NCBI GenBank assembly: GCA_003990745.1 | Contig: RBNI01004213.1 | Coordinates: 1 to 14,462, forward strand | Reading direction: 5' to 3' | DNA: 14,462 nucleotides | From: Jimgerdemannia flammicorona | Lineage: Eukaryota > Mucoromycota > Endogonomycetes > Endogonales > Endogonaceae | Shown here: piece after piece, positions 1 to 8,255 of the stretch | Layout: every line of letters begins with the position of its first letter | How positions within the stretch are numbered: position 1 is the first letter of the stretch | Program-made: the position numbers and the translations under genes | Notes under the pieces: generated by a model | What the model was told of the DNA's origin: nothing | The model's database searches: none | What the model saw: the letters and a program-made list of their open reading frames with translations, nothing else

Positions 1-456
1 AAAAAAAAAAAAGAGAGAGTGGTTTCAACGGGTGCTAATATGTGGAAAATATAGGGGTTTTACCAGAGTGTGTCGAGATAAAGGCCTTTGCGGTGATGTG
101 GCTGGAACAGAGGTATGCTTTGCGTGGTATCCCGACATGTAGCACTATTTGCGTTCGTTCGCGCGGCATTTTTCCACTACAATAGTGCACAGAAGCAATG
201 TGTGTAAAGCCGATCCTCAAGCATGCTTCCATTTCTATGATTTTCAGATATGACGCTGACGAAATGGTCTAGTATCCAGCTAATGGTCATGTCTTTTTGC
301 TCTCTCATGTTTGTTTTCGTCCCCCCGAGTAGATTAAGATGGCTTGTGATTGATGCAAAAGCTGTAGATTTATTTTTATTCAATCCAGATACAATATTAC
401 GTTTTTCGACACAATTTCAGCTCGGGTATGAATATTCCAACACCGCATTATGCGAG
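1..456. other. Left flank, no gene supported
   Basis: This stretch lies downstream of the minus-strand repeat-protein gene and should hold its 3' untranslated region. Only short ORFs of about 65-70 codons exist, with no recognisable motif or splice signals. Positions 1-12 are a run of A. I see nothing else that can be supported. Confidence 0.5.
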
Positions 457-1192
457 TTAGCACCCTTTGCCGTAATAATACACCGGGCTGTAATGAGGGT
501 AGTAATCGTGCTTCTTGTTGTAATCATGTTTCTTGTAATAATCATGCTTGTAATAATCGTCCAGCTTGTAGTAATCGTGCTTCTTGTAGTAGTCGTGCTT
601 GTAGTAATCGTCTACCTTGTAGTAATCATGCTTCTTGTAGTAATCGTCCACCTTGTAGTAGTCGTGCTTGTAGTAATCGTCCACCTTGTAGTAGTCGTCT
701 ACCTTGTAGTAGTCGTGCTTGTAGTAATCGTCCACCTTGTAGTAGTCGTCTACCTTGTAGTAGTCGTGCTTGTAGTAATCGTCCACCTTGTAGTAATCGT
801 CCACCTTGTAGTAGTCGTGCTTGTAGTAATCGTCCACCTTGTAGTAGTCATGCTTGTAGTAATCGTCCACCTTGTTGTCGTTTTTCTTGTAATCATCCTT
901 GTAATAGTCGTCCTTCTTGTAGTCGTCCTTCTTGTAGTAATCGTCGTCCTTCTTGTAATAGTCCTGGAGGGTCATCCAAATTTCATTTGCCATTCAGGAA
1001 ATGTCTTCCTAGATCCCAAGCAAAGAACCAAATTTACAATACCTTGTACTCCTTCGCTGGGTACTGGTATTCCGAGGGGTAATAGGCCTCGCTGTCCGAG
1101 CGCCTGCTGAGCTCGCGATGGGGTTTAGGAGCGGCGGAGGCGGCCTGAATAGCGGCCCCGGCGACCAGAATGGTGAGGATAAGCTTAGTCAT
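457..1192 (-). CDS. Secreted Tyr/Lys/Asp-rich tandem-repeat protein, two exons
   Basis: Exon 1 is 1192-1043 (50 codons), the intron 1042-964 (79 nt, GT...CAG, phase 0) and exon 2 963-457, giving 218 residues. Exon 1 encodes a clear signal peptide: MTKLIL, then a hydrophobic Ala-rich core and a cleavage-like ASAAP near residue 21. A dibasic RR at 30-31 could be a Kex2-type propeptide site. Exon 2 is almost wholly repeats built from VDDYYK and HDYYK, arranged as 11- or 17-residue units, and ends PHYSPVYYYGKGC. Composition is nearly limited to D, Y, K, H and V. An exon 2-only ORF from 993 would lose the signal peptide, and its extra residues lie in the intron. I recognise no family. Dense Tyr and Lys suit a cell-wall, adhesive or metal-binding role, but this is inference. 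The TATA box and CA-rich leader fit an expressed gene. Confidence 0.78.
540..880 (-). repeat. Coding minisatellite of 33/51-bp units
   Basis: Tandem units within exon 2 of the repeat-protein gene. A 33-bp unit encodes VDDYYK+HDYYK and a 51-bp variant carries a second VDDYYK. Units are near-identical in the middle and degrade towards both ends (YYKKDD at the N-terminal side, KKHDYYK at the C-terminal side), as expected if copies are gained and lost by slippage or unequal crossing-over. Two plus-strand frames across the array are also open by chance: one reads as Cys/Ser/Pro-rich and the other as Val/Leu-rich. Confidence 0.85.
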
Positions 1193-1282
1193 TTTCTGTT
1201 GTGTTGTGTTTGGTAAGTTGGTTGGGGGCTTTGGAGGCTAGTGTTGTTTGATGAGGATTCAGAGGAGTGTGCATTGGGTCGT

Positions 1283-1290
1283 CTTTTATA
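1283..1290 (-). promoter_or_regulatory. TATA box of the repeat-protein gene
   Basis: TATAAAAG on the minus strand, about 91 nt upstream of the ATG at 1192. It is followed by a C/A-rich leader (ACAACACAACACAACAGAAA just before the ATG), typical of well-expressed fungal genes. The A-tract at 1423-1446 lies about 130 nt further upstream and could act as a nucleosome-excluding poly(dA:dT) element. Confidence 0.6.
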
Positions 1291-1422
1291 CGAGTGGAGT
1301 TCGCAAGATGTTTCCGTCTCCTTATTTCCAGCGTCTTGTGGTAAAGGACGTGCCTGTAATGTTGCAGCCATTGACTTTGTCTTGGCCATGTGATTCTGGT
1401 GTCAGTTTTTGTTTCGGATACC

Positions 1423-1446
1423 AAAAAAAAAAAAAAAAAAAAAAAA
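1423..1446. repeat. Poly(A) tract, 24 A
   Basis: Homopolymer of 24 A on the plus strand. Similar plus-strand A runs occur at 1980-1996, 5772-5784, 5787-5800, 8180-8195 and 9010-9021. Confidence 0.9.
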
Positions 1447-2020
1447 GGAGTCTAAGGCTAGAGATCACACGTATATACCTTGTTTCATTACAAATTGTCA
1501 GACCACGTGATAAATCAATGTATACATCTCATAGATCAGATTCCTCACCCTACTTGTACAATCAACAATTCGAAACCCCCCTCTTTGAGATCCCCACACA
1601 GTCATGAGGCAGCTAAGCATCTACAGGCTTACTTTAACTGTTATCAATTTTAGTTAAGAAATTCAAGTAAATCACATTGGACTTTATTGTTCAGTTGTGA
1701 TAGAAAATGCACTGATGGCGCGGACATCATGGTCGTGCAGGCAGAGTACTGGTGCCGACGGTGCCCTTGATCAGGAGATCGTGACAGTATACTGCTCGAC
1801 TAGATCGACGTCATGTACTGGAGCAAGACACAGAGGGTCCGTGAGCATGGCTCGCGGATGGGGCAGATCACCTGATCCAATACGAAGTCAGTCGGCGAAA
1901 CAGTCGAGGGCGAAGATGTCGAAACAAGATTTGTGAAGGGTTTCGTTTTCTTGTTTAGAAGACCAACTAGATGTGTTACAAAAAAAAAAAAAAAAACCCC
2001 CAATACGCTCCTCTAAAGTT
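1447..2020. other. Intergenic, no gene supported
   Basis: Holds short open stretches on both strands (for example 1800-2003 minus and 1697-1936 plus) with conflicting frames and no domain. A coding-looking stretch lies at about 1810-1970 plus (reads IDVMYWSKTQRVREHG) but is broken by stops and has no model. A run of 17 A sits at 1980-1996. Confidence 0.4.
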
Positions 2021-2242
2021 TCATCTCAACATCCTATGCACGATTCTACTTCGAAAACTTGCTGGCCTTTCCCGCTCCCTTGCCTTGGCCTCTAAGGGTG
2101 CTCCGACGAACAGATGCACACATCCGGCCTCGAACTACTCGGGCGAGGGTGGCTGCTCCTTGTCCTCGACAATGATCAGGGTGGATTGCGGTTGCTGTGT
2201 GAAGTTGAATAAGGGGCGTGGGGGACGTTTGATGTGTTTCAT
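2021..2242 (-). pseudogene. Coding-like fragment with internal stop, unknown family
   Basis: From ATG at 2242 the frame reads MKHIKRPPRPLFNFTQQPQ, then LIIVEDKEQPPSPE. It meets TAG at 2137-2135 and continues as FEAGCVHLFVGAPLEAKARE to TGA at 2023-2021. Both sides of the TAG look protein-like (regular third positions, charged and hydrophobic alternation). It lies just downstream of the 2382-3879 gene on the same strand and could be a separate decayed gene or a mis-modelled exon. No family is recognised. Confidence 0.3.
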
Positions 2243-2381
2243 TTTCGTTAATTTCTCCGAACCCTAAACGTATCCTCGTTTTAAACCCGCCGCCAACATT
2301 ATCATTACATATTCCTCTTCCCGTCACTCTCTCCTTATCCTTCCTCATTTCCTTTATGCTTTTTTATTCTCTTTTTTCCTC

Positions 2382-3879
2382 TCAGTCATGGATCCGACCC
2401 ACCCTCATCACATCCGGTGACTCCGCGTCCGGTGTCCCCTCCCCCTCTTCGTTATCATCACAGGTAGCCTCCAAGTCTAGCAGCTTGCGCTTCTCGGTAT
2501 ACCGAGGTGATGCGTTGCAGAAACTGAATTCGGCGACTGCGACCCAGTTCCTTTCTGCTCCTCTCCAACTCTACTGCCACTCATTCCCCGATCCAGCCTC
2601 CTTCTCCTTCTACGATCGGGTGTCCTCCTCCTCCTCCTCTGTCGGGGTGGATCACTTCGACCCTCCCTGCACCTCATCAGCCCCAACCCCCCCCCCCCGC
2701 ACCCGGATCTGCATGATGCATCTGCTTCCTCCACTTACTTACTTACTTAGCAATTCGAACTGGTCGTCCGCACCGAATACAAGCCGTTTGTTCCTGAACG
2801 TGCGGCAGTTATCGACAAACCGTTGCTCATCATCATCCTCTGCCCCGTGGGCATAGCCTGCAAGATGGCTGAGAGGATCTTGAAAAAGCGGACGACCATG
2901 GCCCTGGCATTACGGCAGCTGATGAGTTGGTAGCCGGTGGCCTTAGACACGTCATACGTGATTTTGTCACGGTACATGTCCACGATGGAGACCTGCGAGG
3001 CAATCGTACCAAAGCCGGCGCTGTTACCAGATTTGAGCGTTGGGTCCACCGAAGTGTGATGGCCGTCCATGTAGAGCTTGAAGAACTGGACAGAAGAAGA
3101 GGATTGGGGTTGAGAACCAAAACCGGGTATTTTATTTCTCCCTAAATAAACACCTTTAACTGACCGAAGAACAATAGCTTCATTTAAACCCTACAAATGG
3201 CTGCCTGCTCGGCCTCAGAACCTTCGAATCCCAAGCGTACAACTTCGACGAGCTGCTTGATGAGGTTGTCGACCGACCGGACCATCATCCTCTTCACCGC
3301 CTCCACGATCCGGACCCGTTTCCGACAGCCAATTCGGTGAAATTGTCGAGGGCCTAGTCACGGTGATCCTTAAGCTCCTCGACGGCCTCAGTGGAGACGT
3401 CGTGGCCCGGCTCCTCAGGCTGGATGGCACGGTACCTCCACATAAGATACTGCCAAAGAATATCGAGGTGGCTCGATACAGGAGACGGTGCCACTGAGGG
3501 AGTGGAGCTGGTTGCCCGTGAATTGGGCTGTCGGGATATCCTGGTAGAATAATGGGAAGTAAATTCTAAATGTATACAGTATAGAGGTTCACAATCTAAA
3601 ACCACCTACTAATCGCACAAAAACAGAGATGAACCTAAGTGTGCTCGAGCTCTCGACCTGCAACGTGGCATGCAGTGTTCGGGCCATGATATAGCATGTT
3701 GTCTAGAAGAGCCTTATAGGCATAGAGGTCAAGGTAGACTTCGCGGTTCTGAGCTGCGGGATAATGACGATTTCGGCAATAAGCACCATTTCTGGGACGT
3801 ATTTGGTCAGAAGGCCTGGAAGCATGGCATTGTGGGAAGCGTCTTCACCATATGGTGCGAGAGTCTCCTCGATCTGCAT
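2382..3879 (-). CDS. Four-exon gene of unknown family with frame breaks (about 340 aa)
   Basis: Exons by hand: 3879-3658, 3493-3190, 3085-2747 and 2536-2382; introns of 164, 104 and 210 nt. Phases agree at every junction (1, 0, 1) only if one base is added at each of three places: about 3758 (CCC), 3316 (AACGGG) and 2845 (ACGGGG). An in-frame TAG also sits at 3356-3354. The start ATG follows a pyrimidine-rich leader (MQIEETLAPYGED). Readable pieces include PGLLTKYVPEMVLIAEIVII, REVYLDLYAYKALLDNMLYH, RIVEAVKRMMVRSVDNLIKQ, FFKLYMDGHHTSVDPTLKSG and DEQRFVDNCRTFRNKRLVFG. The C-terminus is acidic (DLEATCDDNEEGEGTPDAE) and ends at TGA 2384-2382. Codon use in exon 3 is strongly coding-like. It appears soluble and helical, with no signal peptide. 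It may be a pseudogene, or an intact gene with missing bases. No function is assigned. The GTTTAA donor at 3189 is weak. Confidence 0.5.
2737..2747 (-). promoter_or_regulatory. Reiterated 5' splice site (GTAAGTAAGTAAG)
   Basis: The donor of the third intron of the 2382-3879 gene is a tetranucleotide repeat on the minus strand, so GTAAGT-type donors occur at 2746, 2742 and 2738. The first gives phase 1, matching the acceptor at 2537. The other two would add 4 or 8 nt and change frame. Confidence 0.45.
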
Positions 3880-3948
3880 GTATATCCGGGGAGGAGGAAG
3901 GAGGAGCAGGAGGTGAATATCGAACCCGTTAAACCTCTGTTCCATATC

Positions 3949-4065
3949 CACGCAAGCCACAAACCCGCATCACAAACCCACGCGAGCCACAAACCCACGC
4001 GAGCCACAAACCCACATTCACACCAACCCCGGTCTGCAACCCACACGACCCGCAAACCAACGCAC
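3949..4065. repeat. Degenerate 17-bp tandem repeat
   Basis: The unit is close to CACAAACCCACGCGAGC. About three to four clear copies lie at 3949-4015, followed by decayed copies to about 4065. It lies just upstream of the presumed start of the minus-strand 2382-3879 gene, and ORFs crossing it are artefacts of the repeat. Confidence 0.7.
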
Positions 4066-4383
4066 CCTCTTCAGTAAGACTAGTGTTGATAGAATACCAC
4101 TTGCACGACAGCAACAATCAGCCTAGGATAAGTCGATGGCAATAGCAACCGGTAAGCGCATTACGAAAACGCAATGGCTGCTGACAAACGTTCCCTGATA
4201 ACGACCCTGATAACGACGGAGAAAGACCGCCTGAGAGAAGCAAGAATAACGAAAGCCAGCACCGCCGTATTACAGAGACCGCCCGTATTGAAGAGGCTGA
4301 GTAGTGTACACCCAATGGAAGATCACGAATGGCACTTTGACAATAACGGTCCTCGAACAACACACGTGTTTGACGCGTCCGAT
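4066..4383. other. Intergenic, no gene supported
   Basis: One plus-strand ORF of 76 codons (4174-4404) and its minus-strand shadow are present, with no domain, leader or splice context. A short direct repeat (CCTGATAACGA twice) lies at about 4193-4215. Nothing else is supported. Confidence 0.4.
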
Positions 4384-4432
4384 TTATTATTTATAAATAA
4401 ATAAATACATAAAATATATATAAACGCCACCA
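4384..4432. repeat. AT-rich tail with TTTA-type repeats next to the ribozyme
   Basis: Runs of ATTTAT/AAATA units and a TATATATA stretch. On the minus strand it lies about 25 nt after the hammerhead motif. Short-repeat AT tails of this kind often end retroelements, so this may mark the 3' end of a lost element; that link is inference. Confidence 0.4.
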
Positions 4433-4456
4433 AATTGAGATGACCTGGTAAAATAG

Positions 4457-4515
4457 ACCGGTTTCGCCCTTGCTCAAGGGGCTCATCAGTTGGCTTTAAA
4501 GCTACCAAGACCGGT
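4457..4515 (-). ncRNA. Hammerhead ribozyme, type III topology
   Basis: All hammerhead core elements are present on the minus strand in the right order. The open helix III is ACCGG (4515-4511) with CCGGT (4461-4457). The cleavage triplet GUC is 4511-4509, predicted to cut after C4509. Helix I is TTGG (4508-4505) with CCAA (4493-4490), capped by a CTTTAAAG hairpin. CTGATGA is at 4489-4483. Helix II is GCCC with GGGC (4482-4479/4469-4466), extended by TT/AA around a bulged C4478, with loop GAGC. GAAA is at 4465-4462, and its last A pairs with U4510. No core residue is missing. The family is self-cleaving, and in eukaryotes often tied to Penelope-like elements or retrozymes. No reverse transcriptase is visible here and only one copy is present. 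An alternative, poorer type I fold could use GGTC at 4445-4442. Confidence 0.82.
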
Positions 4516-4520
4516 GGAAC

Positions 4521-4828
4521 TCACGGGCTGGTGGGAGAAGTCAGAACCTGTTGCAGATGACGTGGATACAAAAGCAAATTACAAAGGAAACCAGAATGTT
4601 TGTGTGCCGTGTGCCGTTTTACGTCGGGCACAACAGACCGACCAAGCCCCATACCTTGGGTTGGCGTGCCTGTTATTTCTCTTCGGAGCCACCCGAAGGC
4701 CCGGTGAAAGGATGTCACCACAACTCGTGGCAGGGTGCAAAGGAAAATGCGGAAGACCGGGGAAATAGTCACAATAATGACGTACCGATTCGCACGCCAA
4801 CGCCTTTTTGACACCCCCCTTTATAATT
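4521..4828. other. Sequence flanking the ribozyme, no gene supported
   Basis: Open stretches exist in both orientations (4521-4814 minus, 97 codons; 4490-4768 plus, 92 codons), but none has a domain, leader or coherent splice sites. On the minus strand this lies directly 5' of the hammerhead and may be the body of the transcript or element that carries it. Confidence 0.35.
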
Positions 4829-5017
4829 TAGATAATATACATGCATTTATATACTCTAGATAATATACATGCATATGCAACAGCTACAGGACTATATATA
4901 CTCTAGATAATATACATGCATAGGCAACAGCTGCAGGACTGTAATGACCATTTGTATACTCTAGATAATATATGTACATGCATAGGCAACACGTACAGGC
5001 CTGTAATGGTCATTTGT
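4829..5017. repeat. Four degenerate tandem copies of a ~60-bp unit
   Basis: Each copy begins with TCTAGATAATATACATGCAT or a close variant (starts near 4829, 4855, 4901 and 4960). The three longer copies continue with GCAACAGCTGCAGGACTGTAATG-like sequence (AGGCAACA...ACAGG...TGTAATG). The last two also share a TGACCATTTG/TGGTCATTTG end. Copies lengthen from about 26 to 62 bp left to right, so the array looks truncated on its left side. It lies between the ribozyme and the plus-strand gene at 5214. Confidence 0.75.
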
Positions 5018-5213
5018 CTGGCAGTTGGTTGAGTCATCCAGGACCCCCCCACAAGCCATCACTGCCCAATGCCTAATAAAAACCAAGACCCTCCCAGTGA
5101 AACCCCCACAACCACTCACAGTCGACCCAAGCACCCCCCACTATCCAGTTCAAAAGTTCGCGAAGCCAAAACCAGAGCATCCTCAAGATATCTATGTCAA
5201 CACCCTGATCAAG

Positions 5214-6615
5214 ATGTCAAAGGAAGTTGTTAGGGACTCCGTGGGTTTGGTCATTCAGTACGCCGTTTCTCGAAGCAGTGGCTACTGTGATTTTGTCAAA
5301 ATGGTAGCTGAGAACAACAGCACCATTGCCGATGAAGCCTTTTGCTGGGATTTGTGTACCAGCAACCGAATTTTCAAAGCTGTCTTCAACAGGCCCTACA
5401 GCAGTAGCCTAAGGCTAAAATTGAAAGCCCGGACATGTTAGTATCATTGTTTTCTCTCATTGAGTTTATTGCCATTTCTGTCATATTAATTATTGAATAT
5501 TTTGCAGATGACCACCATATTATTGATATACGTACAACACTTCGCCACACATATGCGCACTCAAACACTATTACCACAACCTATTTGATTGCAATGCTGT
5601 GGCTCGATTACAACATCGCCAAGTGGGGCGTATCAGTAGGTGGTGACTTCATTGAGGAAGACAGAAATGGCAATGTTAGAAGCCGGAATGGACGATATCT
5701 TGTGGAACGGATTAAAGCAGGGGCTGAATGTATTGCAAATGAATTATACAAAGGTAAGTAAATACTATGATAAAAAAAAAAAAATGAAAAAAAAAAAAAA
5801 TTGGGCTTCTCTCTTTTGTACTGATAAACTTAATGCCATAATATAGTTTATAAAAATGATATTGAGAACACAGATGACAAGTATGATGCAATCTTGTTAA
5901 AAAAAATGGTATGTTTAATTCCTTATATCTTTGTGTTACAAATGATACATAGTTTCATATTACTTAAATTTATCTTTTATCTTATTATCAAACAGCTCTA
6001 CAAAGTGGGAGGCATTGCCTGTGTGAAGATTCTACAGAAGCTGCAAGTTCGAGACCCTTCAAAAATTGATGTTCTTGTAAGGTCTTTTTGTCGGAAATCG
6101 GGTCACCCAAATGACCTAGACTATACCAGAAGGATATCTCCTCGAAGGCGTTTCCATCTCTTACAGCATATATTGCCAAAATGCAAGACATTGGCTAGCA
6201 AAGCATTATGCAAAGAGTGGAGCAAGTGTCTTCTTGTGTGCATGCTACTTATATATATATATATACATTATCACTATATATTCACATTTATTCCTTCTCA
6301 AACATAGTCACTACTGCATCACTATATCATAATTTAGATTATTTCAATAATATGAAAGAAAAATCATGGGATAACTTTGGGCAGATGGCTGCGCTGGCCT
6401 ATAATATTTTTATTCTGGTCAGCATGTCCGGAGATGAGGATAATATGAAAATTTTGCATTTGATCGAGAAAAAACTTGAGAAACAACTAGTTTTGGGTGA
6501 GTATTGTCATTGTATTATATTGGCACCAAAGATTTGTAAAGAAAAGGACACTAATGTTTTAATTTTATTTGACCCTCACAATGATGCTTATGCAGCGGAC
6601 GAAAGCCAACAATAA
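5214..6615 (+). CDS. Seven-exon gene of unknown family with one frame break (about 295 aa)
   Basis: Exons by hand: 5214-5436, 5508-5753, 5847-5908, 5996-6076, 6130-6225, 6338-6496 and 6596-6615; introns 71, 93, 87, 53, 112 and 99 nt. All phases agree and the gene ends ADESQQ-stop, provided one base is added near 6193-6195 (ATTGGCTAG, otherwise a stop). Donors are mostly GTAAGT, GTATGT or GTGAGT; the sixth-exon junction uses a weaker GTGTCT. Readable pieces: MSKEVVRDSVGLVIQYAVSR, NRIFKAVFNRPYSSSLRLKL, WLDYNIAKWGVSVGGDFIEE, LYKVGGIACVKILQKLQVRD and KEKSWDNFGQMAALAYNIFI. The frame is open upstream to 5025 (Pro/Lys-rich) with no ATG, so an upstream exon or start is possible. No signal peptide and no domain recognised; mixed helical, probably soluble. 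No function is assigned. Confidence 0.6.
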
Positions 6616-6934
6616 ATTCACTGCAAGTTTAACAGTTCTCTGCGTAAAATCTTCCTCTATACCTCTTATGCGGCAACCCTTATATATTCCATAGTCAGAG
6701 AGGCAGAAACAAGCCAACGATAATAAAGACCTCGAATTTGAACTATTGGATTTATGTGCATTCAAGCAAGGAACATGCTAGCAGAACATTTTTCAGGCTC
6801 GCCAGGTTGCAATACGAGGTTTTACTTAAGAAGCTTACTAGCAAAAGCGTCGAGATAGATCCGACTTTTTCAGGTTACAGACTGCCTCTATATTAATGAC
6901 AGAACATCACTACACCACGATATAATCTTCCTTA
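6616..6934. other. Intergenic, nothing recognised
   Basis: Between the seven-exon gene and the BTB remnant. Only a 66-codon minus-strand ORF (6565-6765) overlaps it, with no motif. It should hold the 3' end of the upstream gene and any promoter of the BTB gene. Confidence 0.4.
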
Positions 6935-7786
6935 ATCAAACTTAGCCTCAAGGACGACATCGGCGAGATATGGAATAATACAACATATGTATCATGACAT
7001 AATCATTATCTGCGTTGATGGTGTCGAACTTGGCACTTGCCATACTTGGCCGCCAGATGTGTTCGAACATTTCTTGATTGCGTTCACAGTTTTATCGCTC
7101 TATTGTATTCTCTAATGTTATACAGTCCCCAAGGTGTCTCGTTTTTAAGGCAATGCTCTACAGAAACATGCAAGATAGCATCACCCAGCGAATTGTCCTC
7201 CACGACATCAAATCTGCAGCGCTCACCATCGTCCTCGGATTCATTTACACCGAATCGATCAACGACACAACCATCACCATCGCTGTGGACATCTACAGCG
7301 CAGCAAACTTCCTTCTCCTCCCAAAGCTCATGGCAATGGTGCCCAAAACATTTCCGACCTTGGGGTCTCCTTGTTCCTTCTCAACAGGGCCATCACCTCC
7401 ATTCCATGGAGTGAGGCAAGCAAACTCTTCTACGCTGTGTTCCTCAAGCCGTTCCACACTTGCAGGCTCGTCATTTGAGAACTCTCCGAGCTGCTCTTTA
7501 TGACTACTTTCATCACTCCCGAATACGAGTCTGGGCGCATGCCGAAGAGCCAGGGCCAGTCATCTCGGAGCGTCGTGATGTCTTGCGTGATATTGCCATT
7601 ATGGCTACGGGATGCGAGGGGAAAATTTGATTGGAAAATAATTCATTGCTGCTGAATATGATGAGGCATGTTGATCTCACTCTTTTGCGTCCGCATCGCT
7701 TGAAGAGCCTCACTAAGGCGGTTGATGGGTTTGCGGACACACTACATGACCTTTTGTCACCACGCATGCAAGAACGAAACCTATAA
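6935..7786 (+). pseudogene. BTB/POZ-domain gene, broken
   Basis: BTB-like order is clear: LKDDIGEIWNN (about 6950), DIIIICVDGVELG (about 6997-7035), a LAAR motif, an intron (7061-7125, TCTAATG branch), then FKAMLYRNMQDSITQRIVLH and DIKSAALTIVLGFIYTESIN, the I-L-x-DI...fiYt core, and AANFLLLPKLMAMV. After that the frame moves: VSLFLLNRAITSIPWSEASK, then ALYDYFHHSRIRVWAHAEEP and ISERRDVLRDIAIMATGCEG. A TGA at 7628-7630 interrupts it, and VDLTLLRPHRLKSLTKAVDG follows to TAA at 7784-7786. One-base breaks lie near 7033, 7346 and 7459, each needing one added base; another shift lies near 6993. BTB domains mediate dimerisation and Cullin-3 contacts in the family. The C-terminal part may be BACK-like. 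Either a decayed gene or one damaged by sequence errors. Confidence 0.65.
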
Positions 7787-8255
7787 GAACTGACGATGCA
7801 GATTGGTGCTAAACTTCCCTATCCGAATTTGGATTTTGCTCATGATGGTCCGTTTCTCACGATGGACGATGGCCCTAAAATCGATGCGTTCCAGGGCGGA
7901 GCCTTAAGGATGCCGAGGAAGTTCCAAAAATTATTATTTAATTTATTAACCAATATAATAATAATAATATTACTATTACTCTCTTTTAAGTGTGATACAT
8001 ATAGGTAAAGGCCAGGTCACGATTTTGGCCATTTATGATGACGAGCTGTGGACGCCATGTGGTTGCTAGGTGAAATCGGTGGCCTAGATTTGGAAGCAGA
8101 ATATCTGCCAAGTGGCTATAAATGGTTCACATTCACAGCTCATTGCCACACCCTCATTCACACTCATAACTTGCGGGTCAAAAAAAAAAAAAAAATTGGT
8201 CTGCATTCTTAATTGTAAGTACAGTTTAAATATCATCTTGCAATGGCTCGTAATA
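7787..8255. other. Intergenic with AT-rich microsatellite and TATA-like site
   Basis: An open stretch from 7796 reads MQIGAKLPYPNLDFAHDGPF and runs into an AAT/TTA microsatellite at about 7925-7980; no family is recognised, and it might be a tail of the BTB locus. CTATAAAT at about 8117-8124 resembles a TATA box, but no ORF follows. A run of 16 A lies at 8180-8195. This region also takes in the 3' side of the minus-strand gene at 8256. Confidence 0.4.

Noticed and set aside
250..1110. Long plus-strand ORFs (286 and 210 codons) over the repeat array
   Set aside because: They are shadows of the coding minisatellite: Val/Leu-only or Cys/Ser/Pro-only frames with no start context, while the minus strand has a TATA box, signal peptide and intron.
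2655..2680. CTGATGAG on the minus strand at 2680-2673 as a second hammerhead
   Set aside because: The following stem does not pair and GAAA is replaced by GAAG; no cleavage-site helix is present.
2356..2856. 166-codon plus-strand ORF
   Set aside because: Ser/Pro low-complexity frame opposite the minus-strand exons and purine-rich intron; the minus frames are far more protein-like and close in splice phase.
2919..2926. CTGATGAG on the plus strand
   Set aside because: No GAAA box or helix II follows; it lies in the coding exon of the 2382-3879 gene.
3210..3235. tRNA T-arm-like GGTTC near 3219 (minus)
   Set aside because: No acceptor, D-arm or anticodon stem can be fitted; it lies in a coding exon.
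3670..4077. 135-codon plus-strand ORF
   Set aside because: Its C-terminal half is only the 17-bp repeat translated, and its first half is antisense to exon 1 of the minus-strand gene.
8170..8200. A-tract as the tail of a processed retrocopy
   Set aside because: No coding remnant upstream and no flanking target duplication seen.
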